Source of the DNA: Nigrospora sphaerica
Taxonomy: Eukaryota; Ascomycota; Sordariomycetes; Amphisphaeriales; Apiosporaceae
Reading direction: 5' to 3'
Assembly (NCBI GenBank): GCA_018287875.1
Contig: JAGVVL010000018.1
Coordinates: 310,001-374,000, forward strand
DNA length: 64,000 nt
Of this stretch, positions 1-12,400 are shown one piece after another; position 1 is the first letter of the stretch, and each line of letters begins with the position of its first letter. The translations under genes were made by a program, and so were the position numbers. The notes under the pieces are model-generated. The model was not told where the DNA came from. It saw nothing but the letters and a program-made list of their open reading frames with translations, and ran no database searches.

Positions 1-3000
1 GAAGTTGAGTTTGTCGCTTAGTCGTTTAGTCTTAATATTTTTGCGGAGTAGGTAGACTTTGTCTCCTCTCTTAAAGGTTGGTCCCTTCAACCTTGCTTAG
101 TCGTAGTAGGTCTTCATTCTGTTTTGTAGGAATATAAGGTCTTCTCGTAGTCTTTATTATAATTCTTTAAGTTTGTCCACTGTAATTGTTGCTATTGGTG
201 ACAATTCTCCCAGTAGAGGTGCTCGTGTAATCTCTAAGTTGAATCCATAGTTAGCTTTAAATGGTGACATACCGAGTGACTCGTTATCGGCGCTGTTGTA
301 GGCGAACTGAGCTGTTAGTAGTAGCTTAACCCAGTTGTTTTGCTCGTAGTTAATATAGCAGCGTAGATATTGCTCGAGTGTTTGATTCATTCGTTCCGTT
401 TATCCATCCGTCTACAGATGATAGGCTGTGGATAGTTTATGCTTAACACCTAGCTATATTATAAGCGATTTCCAGAATTTGCTCGTGAATAGCTTGTCTC
501 GATCGGAGATAATTTGTTCTGGTAACCCGTGTTAGCTGACAACAGTCTTAAGGAAAGCGTATACGAGTTCGTCGGTGTTGCTTGCTTCCTTATATAGTAT
601 AAAGTATATGTACTTCGTGAGTTTGTCGGTAATGACGAGGATGCTATCGTAGGTTGTTTATAACATTGGTTCCTTAGATAGTGGTAGCTTCATAATGAAG
701 TCTAGCGCGATTGTCTTCTAAGTGCGGTCCGGTGGTGGTATCGGCTGGAGTTCTCCGTACGGTTTATGTCTCGAGGCTTTTACTTTGTTATATAGGTCGC
801 AGTCCTTAATAACTTTAGCGACTTGTTCTTTCAGTTTTTAACAGTCGTAGTGTCGTTGTATTCGGCTCGTGGTCTTAAAGATTCCTTGGTGTCCGTGAAC
901 AGGGTGCTTATATAGGTCTTTAATTAATTCATCCTGAAGTTGTTCAGGTATCTCGATCTTACCGTTATACCGTGGTGGTTCTCCTCCTTTAAGCTCTTTG
1001 ATCTTCTAGGTCCAGTCCTTATAATAGACTTGGTATATTACGTCCAGCTACCTATTAGGCACTAGGTTTCTGTTAGTGTCTTCTATTAAGATAGTGTGTG
1101 TTTCCACTGTAGGTTCCTGCTTTAAATCCGGCCGGCGGCTTAGGGAATCGGCCCTGCTGTTCTCATTGCCCTTTCGATAGATAATAACAAAATAGAATTC
1201 AGAGAGGAATTCCATCCAGCGGATTTGTTGCTTATTCAGTTCTTTCTTTATCGTGAATATCGCGAGATTCTTATAGTCGGTGTACACTTTCACTTAGTAT
1301 GCTGTACCACTAAGAAAGTGTTTCCATTACTGGAATGCTTCGATAATGGCCATTAGCTCCTTATCGTGAATCTGGTAGTTGAGTTGTGGTCCATTAAGTT
1401 TCTTTAAGAAGAATGCTACTGGGTGTAGCTTTCTATTCTCGTCGGCCTAACTGAGTTGGCCTCCGATCGCGTAATCTGATACGTCGGTCTCGACCTCGAA
1501 TAGTCGTGTAAGATCTACTATACGTAATACTAGTTCGTCTGTGATCCTTTTCTTTAATTCTATGAAGGCTTATTCTTTTATTTCTATCTATTGGAAGTCG
1601 ATATCCTTGTAAGTCAGGTTTGTTAAGGGGGCTGCGATTTTTCCGAACTAAGGAATGAACATCCTGTAGTAGTTCGCTAATCCTAAGAAGGATCGTACGT
1701 CCTTTACTTCTTAAGGTGTCGGCCATTCTCTAACTGCTGAAACCTTGGCTTCTTCTATCCGGATTTCACCTACGGATATAACGTATCCGAGGTAGTTAAC
1801 TTTGTCTTTTTCGAATTCGCTCTTTTCTGGATTTACTAGCAGCTTTACGTCCTGTAAGGCTTGTAGCACGAGTCGGATATGTTCGCGGTGTTCCTCGAGG
1901 CTTTCGGAGTAGATCAGGATGTCGTCGAGGTAAACAATAACGAACTTGTCGATGAATTCTTGTAGGACGTGGTTCATTATATTCTAAAAGCTTACTGGTG
2001 CGTTAGTTAGGCCGAATGGTATTACCAGGTATTCGTAGTGTCCGAATTTGCAGCGGAAGGCGGTCTTCTATTCTTCGCCTTCTTTGATTCGAATGAGGTT
2101 GTATCCGTTAAGTAGGTCTAGAGCCGTGAAGATAATGGCTCTGCCTAGCTTATCGCGTAGCTCGCTGATAAGCGGTAGGGGGTAACAGTCTTTAATGGTG
2201 ATGGCGTTGAGTTCTCGATAGTCGATATATAGTCGCCATTTGACTTTGCTATCTTTTCCCGCTTTCTTTAGAACGAATAGAATTGGATATCCCGCTGGTA
2301 AGTTCGATAGTCGAATATTTCCTTTCTCGAGATTCTCTTTAATGTATTCTCGGAGTACTTGCTCGTGTTCTAAGTTGATCGGGTAGATCCTAGAGGGTTT
2401 CGGTTGTTTCCCTTCCTGTAGGGGTATCTTGTAGTCCTATATACTGTACTCTGGTATTCCTGTAGGCAGTTTTCTACTGAACAGGTCGCTGAACTCCCGG
2501 TACTACTCTGGTACTTCGGGTTTGGGTTCTAGCTCGACTTCCTTAGTTCCTTTTATTATAAGGTAGACTCGAAGGGTCGTAGGCTTGCTTAAGGGTCTGT
2601 TCCGTTGACGCTTCTCAGAGGCTAAGTCTCTTCCTGGTGTATCCCATTAGAGTTGGCCTGTTCTCCAGTTAACTCTGGGATTGCTCTCCCGCAACCAGGG
2701 TATCCCCAATATCAGGTCGTATCCCGATATGTCTACGATGTCGCACTCGAGTCGCTCCTTCCGATTCTGGATCGTCATTAAAAGGGGCGCAGTCTCTCGT
2801 AATACGAGTCCATCGTCGTATTGGAAAGCTTCTCTATCGGCAGCGTGGAGTCGGTATAGGGCGTCCTTTTGCTTCCATGGTATCTGGAGCTTGTTGACGA
2901 TTCGTAGAGAAAAATAATTCCCTTAGGCTCCGCTGTCGACTAGCGCGAGCACTTCATGTTTTAGGACCTATACTGATAGTACTAATAGTCCGTTTGTATC

Positions 3001-4200
3001 GCGATCCTTTTAGTATATCGTGTATAGGGACTTCTTATCCTGTTAGGCTAGCTGTAGTCCCTTTATAACTGGCGTCGGTCGTTTCCCGACTGTTTAGCTT
3101 GTCGCCTGCAAGCAGCTCTGACTTGTCTCGCGGCTTCTCTATCTTACCAGGCTCCCCGACGTCTTGGGTGTCCGGTGAATTCCCTTAAGGTTGGATCGTC
3201 GTTTAAAGACAATATGTGTTTCATTGGGTCGACGTATTCGTCGGATAACATCTCTTATGTCTCCCTTTCTTCTCCTTAGTAAGGGGTCGGGGCTCGGATT
3301 AGTTCCTTAACTTCGTGACCGCTAGGAGGTACAAGCAGCTATGCTTGCTTCTACTCTCGGAGCTTCTCTTCGTAGCTTTCTTTCATCTTAGTCCATACTT
3401 CGGCCTTCTTGACCGCATATACGCGGCACTAGTGCGTTGTATATTGGTACTATTCGATACTGCCAGCTATACACTTGCGAGGGTACTCTCGGGGTGCTTT
3501 AAGTAGCATATACCTTTCCCGGTCCGTGAGTTGGACAACGGTTTTATCGATTTCATCCTGCGTGTATAGGTTATAGATGGCTTGTCTTACGATTCGTCGC
3601 GGAAATGTATGGTTTCTAAGTTTCTCGCCAAGGTGTTGCATATATAAGTCGAAGATATAGGAGATCCATGCTAATTCTTCGTGTCGCTCTACTCGAGGGT
3701 ATATTCGCTTATCGTCACCAAATCCTGACTGTTATATCGGCCTGTGATCTCTAGCGATGTTTATGAATCGCTCGGCAACGTCGCTTCCTTCGAGGAACAC
3801 TCCCTTAAATAGGATCCATCTGTTGTGGTCGATAGTCCGTTATTGGATGGCTTATTCGTTTAGCTCCTCGTTAGTATAGCGGTTCAGCTCGTGGGGCTCT
3901 GGAAATTCAACCCATCTTTGGAGCTGTTCTTTATTGCTGCTGTCTGTGAGGTAAGATCCTTTATCGGGTTCTTCCTGGATGACTTATCGTTGTATTATCC
4001 TGATAGTACGAGTTTGTCGTGGCTTTCGAGGGTACTATCCGGCGCCGTCCTTAGCTGACCGATGGGTGCCACAGTTGTCGTCGTAATATGCTGTCCAGCT
4101 GAGGTCGTTATGGTCTATACTGGGGGTACTCGTGGTTTCCTTTCCCACTCCATCTAGTGTCGCGACCTCTTGTCTCTGGATAGCGTTGGCCCGTCGCTCT
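1..4200 (-). pseudogene. pol: pol: protease, RT, RNase H, integrase, degraded
   Basis: On the minus strand the aspartic protease motif DSGA sits near 2935 and is followed directly by a stop. RT has an intact YLDDILIYS box at about 1905-1935. RNase H ends in ADSLSRRPD at about 1115-1150. The integrase zinc domain lies near 790-900 and the DD35E core at about 350-720, including ISDRDKLF and the catalytic Glu in a TERMNQTLEQYLR stretch. The integrase zinc finger reads CDLY where the family has CxxC, so one metal ligand is lost by a G-to-A change. The integrase C-terminus and any chromodomain are cut off by the window edge. Confidence 0.88.
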
Positions 4201-4239
4201 GGAACGGGGTTCCATTTGCGAGGCTTCTTGGGTTCCGTG

Positions 4240-5260
4240 TACTAACGTGCAGGGTGTCCTTTCTTCCCACAGTTGTAACATTCGCTGTCGAATTTCGGCT
4301 TGCTGTGGTGTGTTACGTTAAGGTCCATTAGTCCGGAATGATTGCCGTAGGAGGTCTTGTTTCTCCATCCATCATTGTTGCGTCGGAAAGGTTAAGTGGA
4401 CTGTCGCTTCTTTCCGGTGTTGGCATTCATGGGTTTATAGATAGGCTGTTGGCCTTTGCGCTCTATCTTTCTCTCGTAGAGTCGGTTGTCGATGCGCACC
4501 ACGAGCTCGATATATTCGGAGAGCTCGCTAAGGCGATCCAGTCTAGTCACCTCGTCTTTGACGTCGTCCTTAAGACCTTGGTAGAATTGGGCGATATAGG
4601 CGTCATCGTCCTAGTCTAGCTTGGAGATGATCTGTCGGAATCCGGCTGTGTACACAGCGGCGGATCCTTTCTACTGATGCTTTATAAGCTGTCGTTCGGC
4701 CGTGCGGACTTCGTCAAGGCTTCCGAAAGTGCCCTTCAGCTTGGCTTCGAACGTCTCGTAGTCTCCGAAGATCTCCTTTATTTTATTATCTTAGAGGCGG
4801 TCCCCGTTAGTCAAGTAGTCTCTTATTGTGGGTTCGAACCACGACAGGGCGTCGCCTTGGAGGTATCCGGCGATGCATATAACCTTATCGGATTCGTTAA
4901 GGAAGCTGGAAGAGTAGTACTTCAAGTATGCCTTGGCCTGAGTAAGGAACATCTGTACGTTCCCGTTGCGTCCGTCGTACGGGGTCGGGCCTGGGTACTT
5001 GTGTCTCCTATAGTCGACGTTTCTGCCGTTGACCGCGTGCTGGAGCTGCTGGTTTTCCTTCTAGAGGGTTTCAACGCTCTATCGGAGGGCGTTGATGATA
5101 TTGGCGAGCTCCTACGGCGTGTTAACTTCCTGCGTGGCCTGAGGGGCGGCTCCCGTAGCGCTGTTCTACGCAGGGGTGGCCCTGGCCAGCTGAGGCGTAA
5201 CAGGCGTAGGGGTTTAAGGTACCATTGCGTCGAGAGGTTAATGTCCAAGTAGTTGACGGT
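4240..5260 (-). pseudogene. gag: gag-like polyprotein, degraded
   Basis: The minus strand encodes a Retrotrans_gag-type domain around 4800-5000, with an LQGDALSWFEP-like stretch after a region reading YPGPTPYDGRNG. A CCHC zinc knuckle (CYNCGKKGHPA, last Cys not confirmed) lies near 4250-4290. Gag would form the intracellular retrotransposon particle and bind the element RNA. Stops interrupt the frame at several points, so no full product is expected. Codon use is poorer in GC than in the neighbouring host genes, consistent with RIP. Confidence 0.8.
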
Positions 5261-5287
5261 GACTAACCTGAGCACAAGTGATCAAAA

Positions 5288-5812
5288 TGTAACGAACGCT
5301 ATACCTAAGTACTACGTGACGTAAGGTTTATACAATTAGGGACAGAGAGCGTCTGTCTAGCTTGAACACTGGTCGTAAGGTAACAGATAACTAAGGGTGC
5401 GTAACTAGGTAACTAGTTTGAACTTCATAATAGGTCGTTAGGAGATTACTCCTATCTATAGGTGAGATAGATGCTTAGATTGATCACTAAGGTAATGACT
5501 GTTTAACTAGGAAATCCTTTTAACTTATATACCAAGTCATTCTCTCACTTAGATATGTTGGATATATTGTGATTCCACATATCTTAACATATCGGATAGG
5601 TAAGCGATAGGGGTCGATATGTGGAATATGTTTGCTGACCACATATCGCTCATATTGCGTCACGTGACCCCTGGTCTTGGCGTGGCTCGCGTGGCTGCTT
5701 ATAGCTGGTGTTTTGTTTGTTTGCTGCATTGATTTGTTTGTTTGTCCAGTGGCCCTTGGCTGCATGGCGCTTATCCGTTCCTGTGGTTTGTTGGCTCGTC
5801 TGGGTCGTAACA
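5288..5812 (-). repeat. LTR (5' LTR) of the left Ty3/gypsy element
   Basis: On the minus strand this 525-bp segment begins TGTTACGACCC and ends CGTTACA, near-perfect inverted ends of the TG..CA type. The gag leader follows on its inner side. The outer border is supported independently, because LINE-homologous sequence resumes exactly at 5813. Only one LTR copy is inside the window, so the length is inferred from the two borders. A conventional tRNA primer site starting TGG was not recognised next to it. Confidence 0.72.
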
Positions 5813-6700
5813 CCCTGGCTATAATAGGTGTGCCGTCTTTACCTTCGCCTGTTTATAGTCAGCTGTTTTCCAGCCGTGTTGTAGCCTATCTTAGCAGTCT
5901 ATACAGGGTCCAGCCACGTGTATTACTTAGGGGAGGTGATCGGATTTAGTAAATAGGGTATACCCGTTATAGGCAGCTTAGAAATCGTCTATAGCCCACG
6001 CTAAGTCGATTATAGAGTCCATATACCCTCTTCGAGTCCATATCGGTGTTCTAAGGGGAGTGATTAGCTGGAGTCTCTAGGATTTTGCTAACTAAAGCAG
6101 CTTATTAGCTGTATTATAAGATTAGACGTTGTATCCTCCCTAGATAAGGTGGTGGACGTTAAAGTCTCCTATAAGGACTGTTCATTTTAGCTGGGGTTCG
6201 GTATAGAGGGCTTCGATAGCGGGCAGGTCCGATCTGCTGATGGACTTAAGGGGAGGCGAGTATATATAAATAACCGTTATAAAACTGTCTAGTAGTTGGA
6301 TTATAATACGACACTTATTTAGCTGCGCTTTATATATCCACTGCACTAAGGTGTACTTCTTATTAATATAAATATATACCCTGCCTCCCTTAGTTACGTA
6401 AAGTAGGTAGTATAAAGAGGATCTCGGGTAGTAAGTAATCTATATATTTAGGTTTCGCTAGGGCTCTTAGATCGCTAGGTTGTTGTACTCTTTGGAGATA
6501 ATATCGATTACTAGGATCTGTGCTTTCTTACTTTTCTACGTGTTCCAGTATAGGATCCTTAGCGCTGTTATAATCGAGTGTGGATACTGTTTAATGTTGA
6601 CTCCGGTGTTTCGATGTCTATGTTATCTATCTCTTCGTGGGTTCTGCTGCGGGCTCTGCCAGTGCTTTTAATACGGCAGCTAGTTGCTCGACGCTTCCGT
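5813..6700 (-). pseudogene. LINE ORF2 endonuclease domain, heavily mutated
   Basis: This stretch aligns to the exonuclease-endonuclease-phosphatase domain preserved in the right-hand LINE copy (63132-63950). Many differences are C-to-T or G-to-A, including several that create TAG/TAA. No open frame longer than about 70 codons remains. The domain ends abruptly at 5813 where the gypsy LTR begins. It cannot encode an active nuclease. Confidence 0.75.
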
Positions 6701-7335
6701 AGCTGTACTGTCTACTAGTCCTCGGCTGTTGGCTTAGGGAGTTCTTACGAGGGCAGTGCGAATCCATTTAGTCTCGTGATATAAGCAGCCTTAGCGATCT
6801 AGACCTGCTCTTAGCGGACTGGATACTCCTTAAACTATGTAGTATATAGTCTTCGGTATACTAAATAGCAGTACCGGCTTTTATTCTCGGCTTCTAGGTA
6901 TTCTTTATTGTTATACTTTATTAAAGAGCAGAGCCGGCACCTATCTACGTGGCGGCAGATATAGGCGATATGTCTATAACAGTAGCAGTGGTAGTATTAC
7001 TTAAATTATGCTCCTTCGGCGAAGGGCTTATATAGATAGTAGCTATACTGCTAAATAAGGCTGTCTCGGTATAGCTGTTCCGCTTATTAAACCGTGGGTA
7101 CTGCAATATATAAGGCCGTGACCTTCCTAAATAAGGTCTTAGCATTACAAGGGAGCTTGGCTTCTAGGACGTCGATTAGGCTGCCAGGCTGGTTCTAGAG
7201 TTGGACTTTTAGCTGCCCTTGGTTTATCTCTATAGCCTCCTTATTAATGTTATAGGCTACCACCAGGATCTTTCTTTTTTAAATAGAGACGTTCTCTCCG
7301 AAGACCTCGGTAGTCTAGGCCTAGTCGGTTTTTAA

Positions 7336-7926
7336 CTATCGCTTCTCTTCTGCTGTCTTATAAGTAATAGTATAGTCTCCGCTAGGAAGCTTCTGTGTAG
7401 CTATTGCTGTTTCTTTGCTTATTGCTGCATTAAATTTCTGCATGATCTTTTCGTAAGTGTGGCTTTCAGTTCTTATAGCCTTGACTGTTACCTCCTGTTC
7501 GTGTCGAGCAGGTAAAGTCCTAGCTACCTGGGGGGCCCTAGGCGCCAGGGTAGCAGTAAGGGTAGTAGCGGCTATAGCGTATATCTTAGGAGCTTTAATT
7601 TCCTTATAAATAGCTTGCAGCGTGTTCTCGATAGCATTGATACGTCTTTCGACGCTAGGCTGGTTATCCAATTCCTTAGCCGCCGTCTCTAGGACCGGAA
7701 TAGCGGCTTGAACTGCTACAGCTAAGGCTGTAATGTTAACTTCACTAGCTAGGAAGCGTTTGAAGTCGTCTATAGTGCTGCGTATATCCTCTAGACTGCG
7801 TCCAGGTACTGTAATACTATCTGGCGATGGTGTTCTTGAGTCCGGAGGTGACGGCTCGGGGGGTGGGGTGGGCCTATGGCGGCTCCTACCACCCGCGCTT
7901 TGCCTCGAGGGTGGTGAATCGACCAT
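7336..7926 (-). CDS. LINE ORF1 (gag-like), N-terminal part still open
   Basis: This 196-codon open frame starts with a proline/serine-rich stretch followed by a predicted helical region (roughly residues 45-130) and lies directly upstream of the LINE zinc-knuckle and endonuclease sequence. Position and composition fit the RNA-binding ORF1 protein of Tad1/CRE-like fungal LINEs. Downstream the frame runs into several TAA/TAG codons before the zinc knuckles, so the native ORF1 was longer and is now truncated. No enzymatic motif is visible. It is probably not a functional gene. Confidence 0.6.
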   Translation of the reverse strand: MVDSPPSRQSAGGRSRHRPTPPPEPSPPDSRTPSPDSITVPGRSLEDIRSTIDDFKRFLASEVNITALAVAVQAAIPVLETAAKELDNQPSVERRINAIENTLQAIYKEIKAPKIYAIAATTLTATLAPRAPQVARTLPARHEQEVTVKAIRTESHTYEKIMQKFNAAISKETAIATQKLPSGDYTITYKTAEEKR

Positions 7927-8050
7927 TTCTAGGCTAAATGAAGCCCTAGGAATAGTTTCCGGGCTATCCGGTAGCTTATAGAGTCGTGGTTGTGAAGTTA
8001 TCGCTGTGTGGGGTCGGTTTCGAAAAAGTTTTTTTTTTCGTTTTTTGTGG

Positions 8051-9445
8051 TGGTCTTATTAAGGTTTTATGCGTGGTTCAAGCCCCTCAGCAGCATTAGG
8101 ATCAATTCGAGGCTAGAAAGATTCGCGCGGCAGGTGGTTCATACGAGGGGCGAAAAGTTGGGTTATAATGACTAGTCCAGAGAGACTAAAAGGCTGAGTG
8201 GTTCAGCATGAGATGTTCCACTCTTATTTGTCACAAGAGGTGTGGGCGTGAGGAAGGGCTCTGGGCAAGTACGTAACTAGCCCACTCTCGTTAGCCAGTG
8301 AGATTCCCCATGCGGCATGGAAAGAAACAGATCCGTTAAGTTTCAGACGGCGCAAGATATGGACCGTAAATAACGGGCCGGTAGAGTCTCTGGTCCGGTG
8401 CCGGTGGACGCCGTCTCTCGGCGGCCATGGCGAACGCCTACATTGCCTACCTGTCTGCACATAGAGCGGAACTGTTGCGAGGAAAAGGCTTAACTGATTG
8501 TAGCTAGACGCATTCCGAGGCATAGTTCTCGGTTACCTAGGGCAGGCAGTGCAAGATGGTAATTTCTAGTGAAAGAAATAGAGAGTGGGCGGTAGTATAT
8601 CGTGATCGTGGGACAGTAGGGAAAGGGACTCGGGGCATAATGTGAGAGGCATCTTAGGAGCAGCATGTCTTGAAGGCGAATAGTTAGAAGCTTGTCCTGT
8701 TTCCCGTTCCTGCCAGGTGGTCCGCAAAGCAGGTGCGACGGTTGGGAGGTACGTAGCGGTGCCTAGAGCATACAGGCCGCATACTGATTCGTTTGGCAGC
8801 GATGCAGACCATTTTACTGGGACGCATACGTCGTACAGCCCTTTTTGCGTCGCATAAGGCAGGTCCCCCGCTACTTACCGGGGCACTTGCACGCGCCGGC
8901 ACGTGTTCGCCCTGCTTTTGCCCGCTAGTCGGGCCGTGGTTGTCGGTCAAGAGCAGTGCCTGTCAGCTTCTCATAATGGGAACGGCACTTTTTTATGGGG
9001 CGCGTACCGGTTAGCGTTCTACTGTTGCGTGAGTTGTTTGAGAAAGCGAATCGAGGCCGTTTATTGGGTAGAGGGCGTATGTCATTGCTCTGTGGACGCA
9101 TCATGGCCTGAAAATTCATTTCTTGTTTCTTACTTCCCATGCTACATGATCAAGCAGGAACTCTACGGCAGGACAAGGTAAACCGAGCCTGTCACATTGA
9201 GCAGAGATGGGCTGTAGATTTTGGGAGGTAGGCGCTGAAGCTGGGTACACGCACTCCAGCGCGCTAGTGGATTAGCGCACGCCTCGGGTCGGTTAGTGGG
9301 GCCCACGGGCAACCTCAATTCAACACTCTTGAATGCACAAGCACCCCGCACGAATCCATCGCACCTTCTCTTCTGGTTCCATCCCCCATCCTTACAACAG
9401 CGGCGGCGCGACCCGACGGGCTTTTCAACGCGTGCCCAGGGCGCC
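8051..9445. other. Intergenic region
   Basis: Several short overlapping open frames occur on both strands (about 8224-9181), but none shows a domain, a good start context or support from splicing signals. No tRNA, promoter box or repeat was recognised. It separates the transposon block from the AT-hook gene. Confidence 0.5.
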
Positions 9446-12400
9446 ATGACGTCGCCGAGCGCGCCCGAGCTCGCGCAGCTCGCGACGCAGCTCCTCCACT
9501 TCAAGGCCATTGCCAACACCATCACCGACGAGGACGCGCGACGCGCCCGCGCCCTCGTCGCCGCCCATCCGCCCGTCCACGGCGCCGTGGCGGCGCCGTG
9601 GCTCAACCCGGCCTGGTTCGACACGGCGCTGCGCTCTTTACGCGCCGGCGTTGACGTGCCGGACGAGCAGCCGACGTTGGCACGAGAGCTAGGCCGGCTG
9701 CGTACACACGCGCATGTCGACGAGGGACAGACGCAAGTCATCGTAGGAGACACACAAGCCGGAACATGTTCGCCCGCTACATTACGGCCCATGGGTGCTG
9801 AGCACGAGACGGGGGGCCGTCCACGAAAACGCATCCGTATGGCCGCCGAGACTACCGCATCGTCTTCCCTTCCTCCCGAGCCCGTGCCGGCGACTGACTC
9901 ATCCCCGGCGGCCGCCGGGAAGAGGGTGAAAACATCGCCACGCCAAAGACGCAGCTCAGCCCGTCCATTATCAGTGCCACCTCATTCTACCGCCCACGCT
10001 GTGCCAGCCGAGGACACTAGTTCACGTCCACGATGCGCCCTTCCCGATGTCGCTGGGCTTCTAGATGAGGATGTGGCTTCGTTAGACGTCGCTGGACCCG
10101 CGCCTGGGCATCGGGGACGCGGACGACCGCGCAAAGACAAGGGCGCGTCGTTGAAAACGACGGTGAAACCCTCAAACGAGTCGGGTTCAATAACCACTGC
10201 GAAAGACGCTGCGACGCCACTCGAAACGATAGTGCCACCCTCACGTGTGTCGTGTTCCGTACCCACGGCGCATAACAGCGAAGCGTTAATAAAGACGACC
10301 GTTCCGCCTCCTCTCGTGCCAGATTCCACATCGACTATCGTGGGCACCACGGCCTCCCCTCCGCAAACAGAATCAATCCGCCCTCGGCAAGGCATCCGGG
10401 TATCCTCGGGCATCGCCATCTATCTGCCTTTTGAGCTTGGCCCCTTAAACCAGTCCTCGCCTGCCCCAGCAACAAGCCCACCCCACCGAGTTGCGTCTCC
10501 AGAACCCGCAGCGTTTTTACCCATCGAGCACGAAAGCCAAGACACCACCTCGCAAATCGTACCATCCACCTCCGGACCCGAGTGTTGGACCCGCGGTCGT
10601 CCCCGTCGACAGCCCACCATTCCTGCTCTACCGCCCCTAAACCGGACATGGCCCCCACCACCCGTAGCCCCCACGGATTCGGGGCCCTATGATAACCGAG
10701 ACCACCCAGCACCCACGAAGCCGCTAACCGACGCCGAGAAGGACAGCCGTGTGACGTCGCGCAAACGCGCGCGCGGGTCCCCAGGGGCAGATAAAGCGTC
10801 GGCCTCGGTACCGTATGCAAACCGAAGACCGCTGGCGCAGTCGCCAAGTCGTTCAAGAACAACCGGACTTGTCAACGGGAGGCTGCAAGATGAGCAGGGG
10901 AAGACATCCTGTGGCACGGGAAGAATGGCCACGGACGCAGAAGAGGCCACATCAGTGCCACGCAGTCGGGGTCGACCGCCCAAGCATGCGCGTCTCGGGT
11001 CGGGCCAGTCGCTTTCGACGCCTGGAAAAAGTGCTTCCTTCGAGGACGATGCGCCACGAGCGGATTTTGCGTTGATCCAGGCACCCTTGACGCGCTCGCG
11101 AAGTCAGGCGCGGTCGAAATGGCCACTTCACGCCCAGTCAGTGGGACCTGAGACCGTCCCGACTCCTCTCCGCGACTCAACCCAGAGAGATTATGGCACA
11201 CCAATACGAACACCACTGACGGGATCACGAAGTCGTGGAAGACCCAAAAAGCGGTCTCCTACCGCACTATCGGGAACTCAGGCGCTGGTTTTGCAGCCTC
11301 TGTCAAGTCCAGAGGTCCAAGGAGATACGGTTCCCTCGGCTTCTATGTCCCAAACCATCGCCCTCGAGGGCCCGATATCGCCAGACGATGGTGATGAGTT
11401 GGGCCAGGTGCGTTTAATGCGGTTGCGAAGTCGGGGACGGCCGAAAAAGCAAGTTCTTCGTGTACTGTCAGAAACACGAATCGCCCCGACTCCTCTACAC
11501 AACTCAACCCAGAAAGTTGATAGCACGCCAATGCGACTTCCACCGGTGGTATCGCGAGGCCACGGACGCCTGGCGACACCGCGTCCTGTACAATCGGAGC
11601 CTGAGACCGCGCCGCCTTCTTTACGCGTCCCCCGTCAACAGTCTATAGCCATTATCGCTCCAGACGTCTCTACGCCCCAGGAACTCCTCAGTGCTTCTGT
11701 ACAAATACCACCCACTGCTGCGCGAAAACGCGGACGGCCCCCTAAACGTACCTCCACACAATTGGAACCCAAGCCCCCCCCTACTTCTCCACGCGTTCCC
11801 GATCCCCGGTCTGTACCCCTCAGCGGTCCAGTGACCTCTACACAGCAAGAACGCAACGGTGCTCCCACACAAACACAAATTACGGCCTCCGGAAAACGAG
11901 GCCGGCCCCGCAAGCATGCATCTAGACAACCGGGGCCTGGGACGGCCCCCTCATTGCGCGTCTCGGACGATGAGTTTAGACCCCTCGGCTTCCCAGAGAC
12001 CCCAGCACCGCAAGAACACACCAGCACCTCCGCAAATACTTCTACTGCCTCCCGAAAACGCGGGCGGCCCCCCAAACGTAGTCCTTCCCAACCTAGATAT
12101 CGTGCCGCATCAGCCTTTCTACCTCAAAACCCCACCTCGCCAACAGCGCCAGCGATCCTCCACACCGACCCTCGCGCCCCAGCACGAGACCCCGGCGTGA
12201 ACTCGGCGCCCTCCCTGACGCAACTGCAGGGTCGGCCCTCAAAACGCAAACGCGCCTCGTCGGCCCCGACGTCGGATCCCGCGCCTGATGGGGGGGTTGT
12301 CCGGTCAGTTCGCCGTGGGGGGAGGGATATGGAAGATCAAGAAGAAGAAGAAGAAATAGAAGCCCCGGATGAAGAAAAGGAAGACGACAAAGAGGACGAC

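Larger units (their letters stand above)
1..5812 (-). mobile_element. Ty3/gypsy LTR retrotransposon, RIP-degraded, cut by left window edge
   Basis: Reading the minus strand from right to left gives LTR, gag, protease, RT, RNase H and integrase, which is the Ty3/gypsy order. All frames are broken by TAA/TAG codons, often where CAA/CAG would be expected (for example just after the protease DSGA motif), as RIP would cause. The right LTR ends in ACA at 5810-5812. From 5813 on, the sequence matches a LINE copy seen again near 63125, so the element inserted into that LINE. The other LTR and the second target-site copy lie left of the window. Confidence 0.9.
5813..8050 (-). mobile_element. Tad1-like LINE (copy 1), split by the gypsy insertion
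   Basis: From 5813 to about 6700 the sequence aligns base by base with 63125-64000, the endonuclease part of a second LINE copy. Upstream on the minus strand come a degraded cysteine/histidine-rich zinc-knuckle zone (about 6925-7010) and an open ORF1. The 5' end is near 8000-8050, close to T-rich sequence. The RT half is missing because the gypsy element sits at the breakpoint; the rest presumably continues left of the window. This copy is far richer in TA than the right-hand copy, so it has taken more RIP. Confidence 0.82.

Noticed and set aside
4826..4842. GGGTTCGAACC, looking like a tRNA T-arm
   Set aside because: It lies in the gag coding sequence (the WFEP block, minus strand) and no cloverleaf can be built around it.
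8684..9181. Overlapping short ORFs on both strands
   Set aside because: They mirror each other, lack domains and start context, and look like chance frames in GC-rich spacer.
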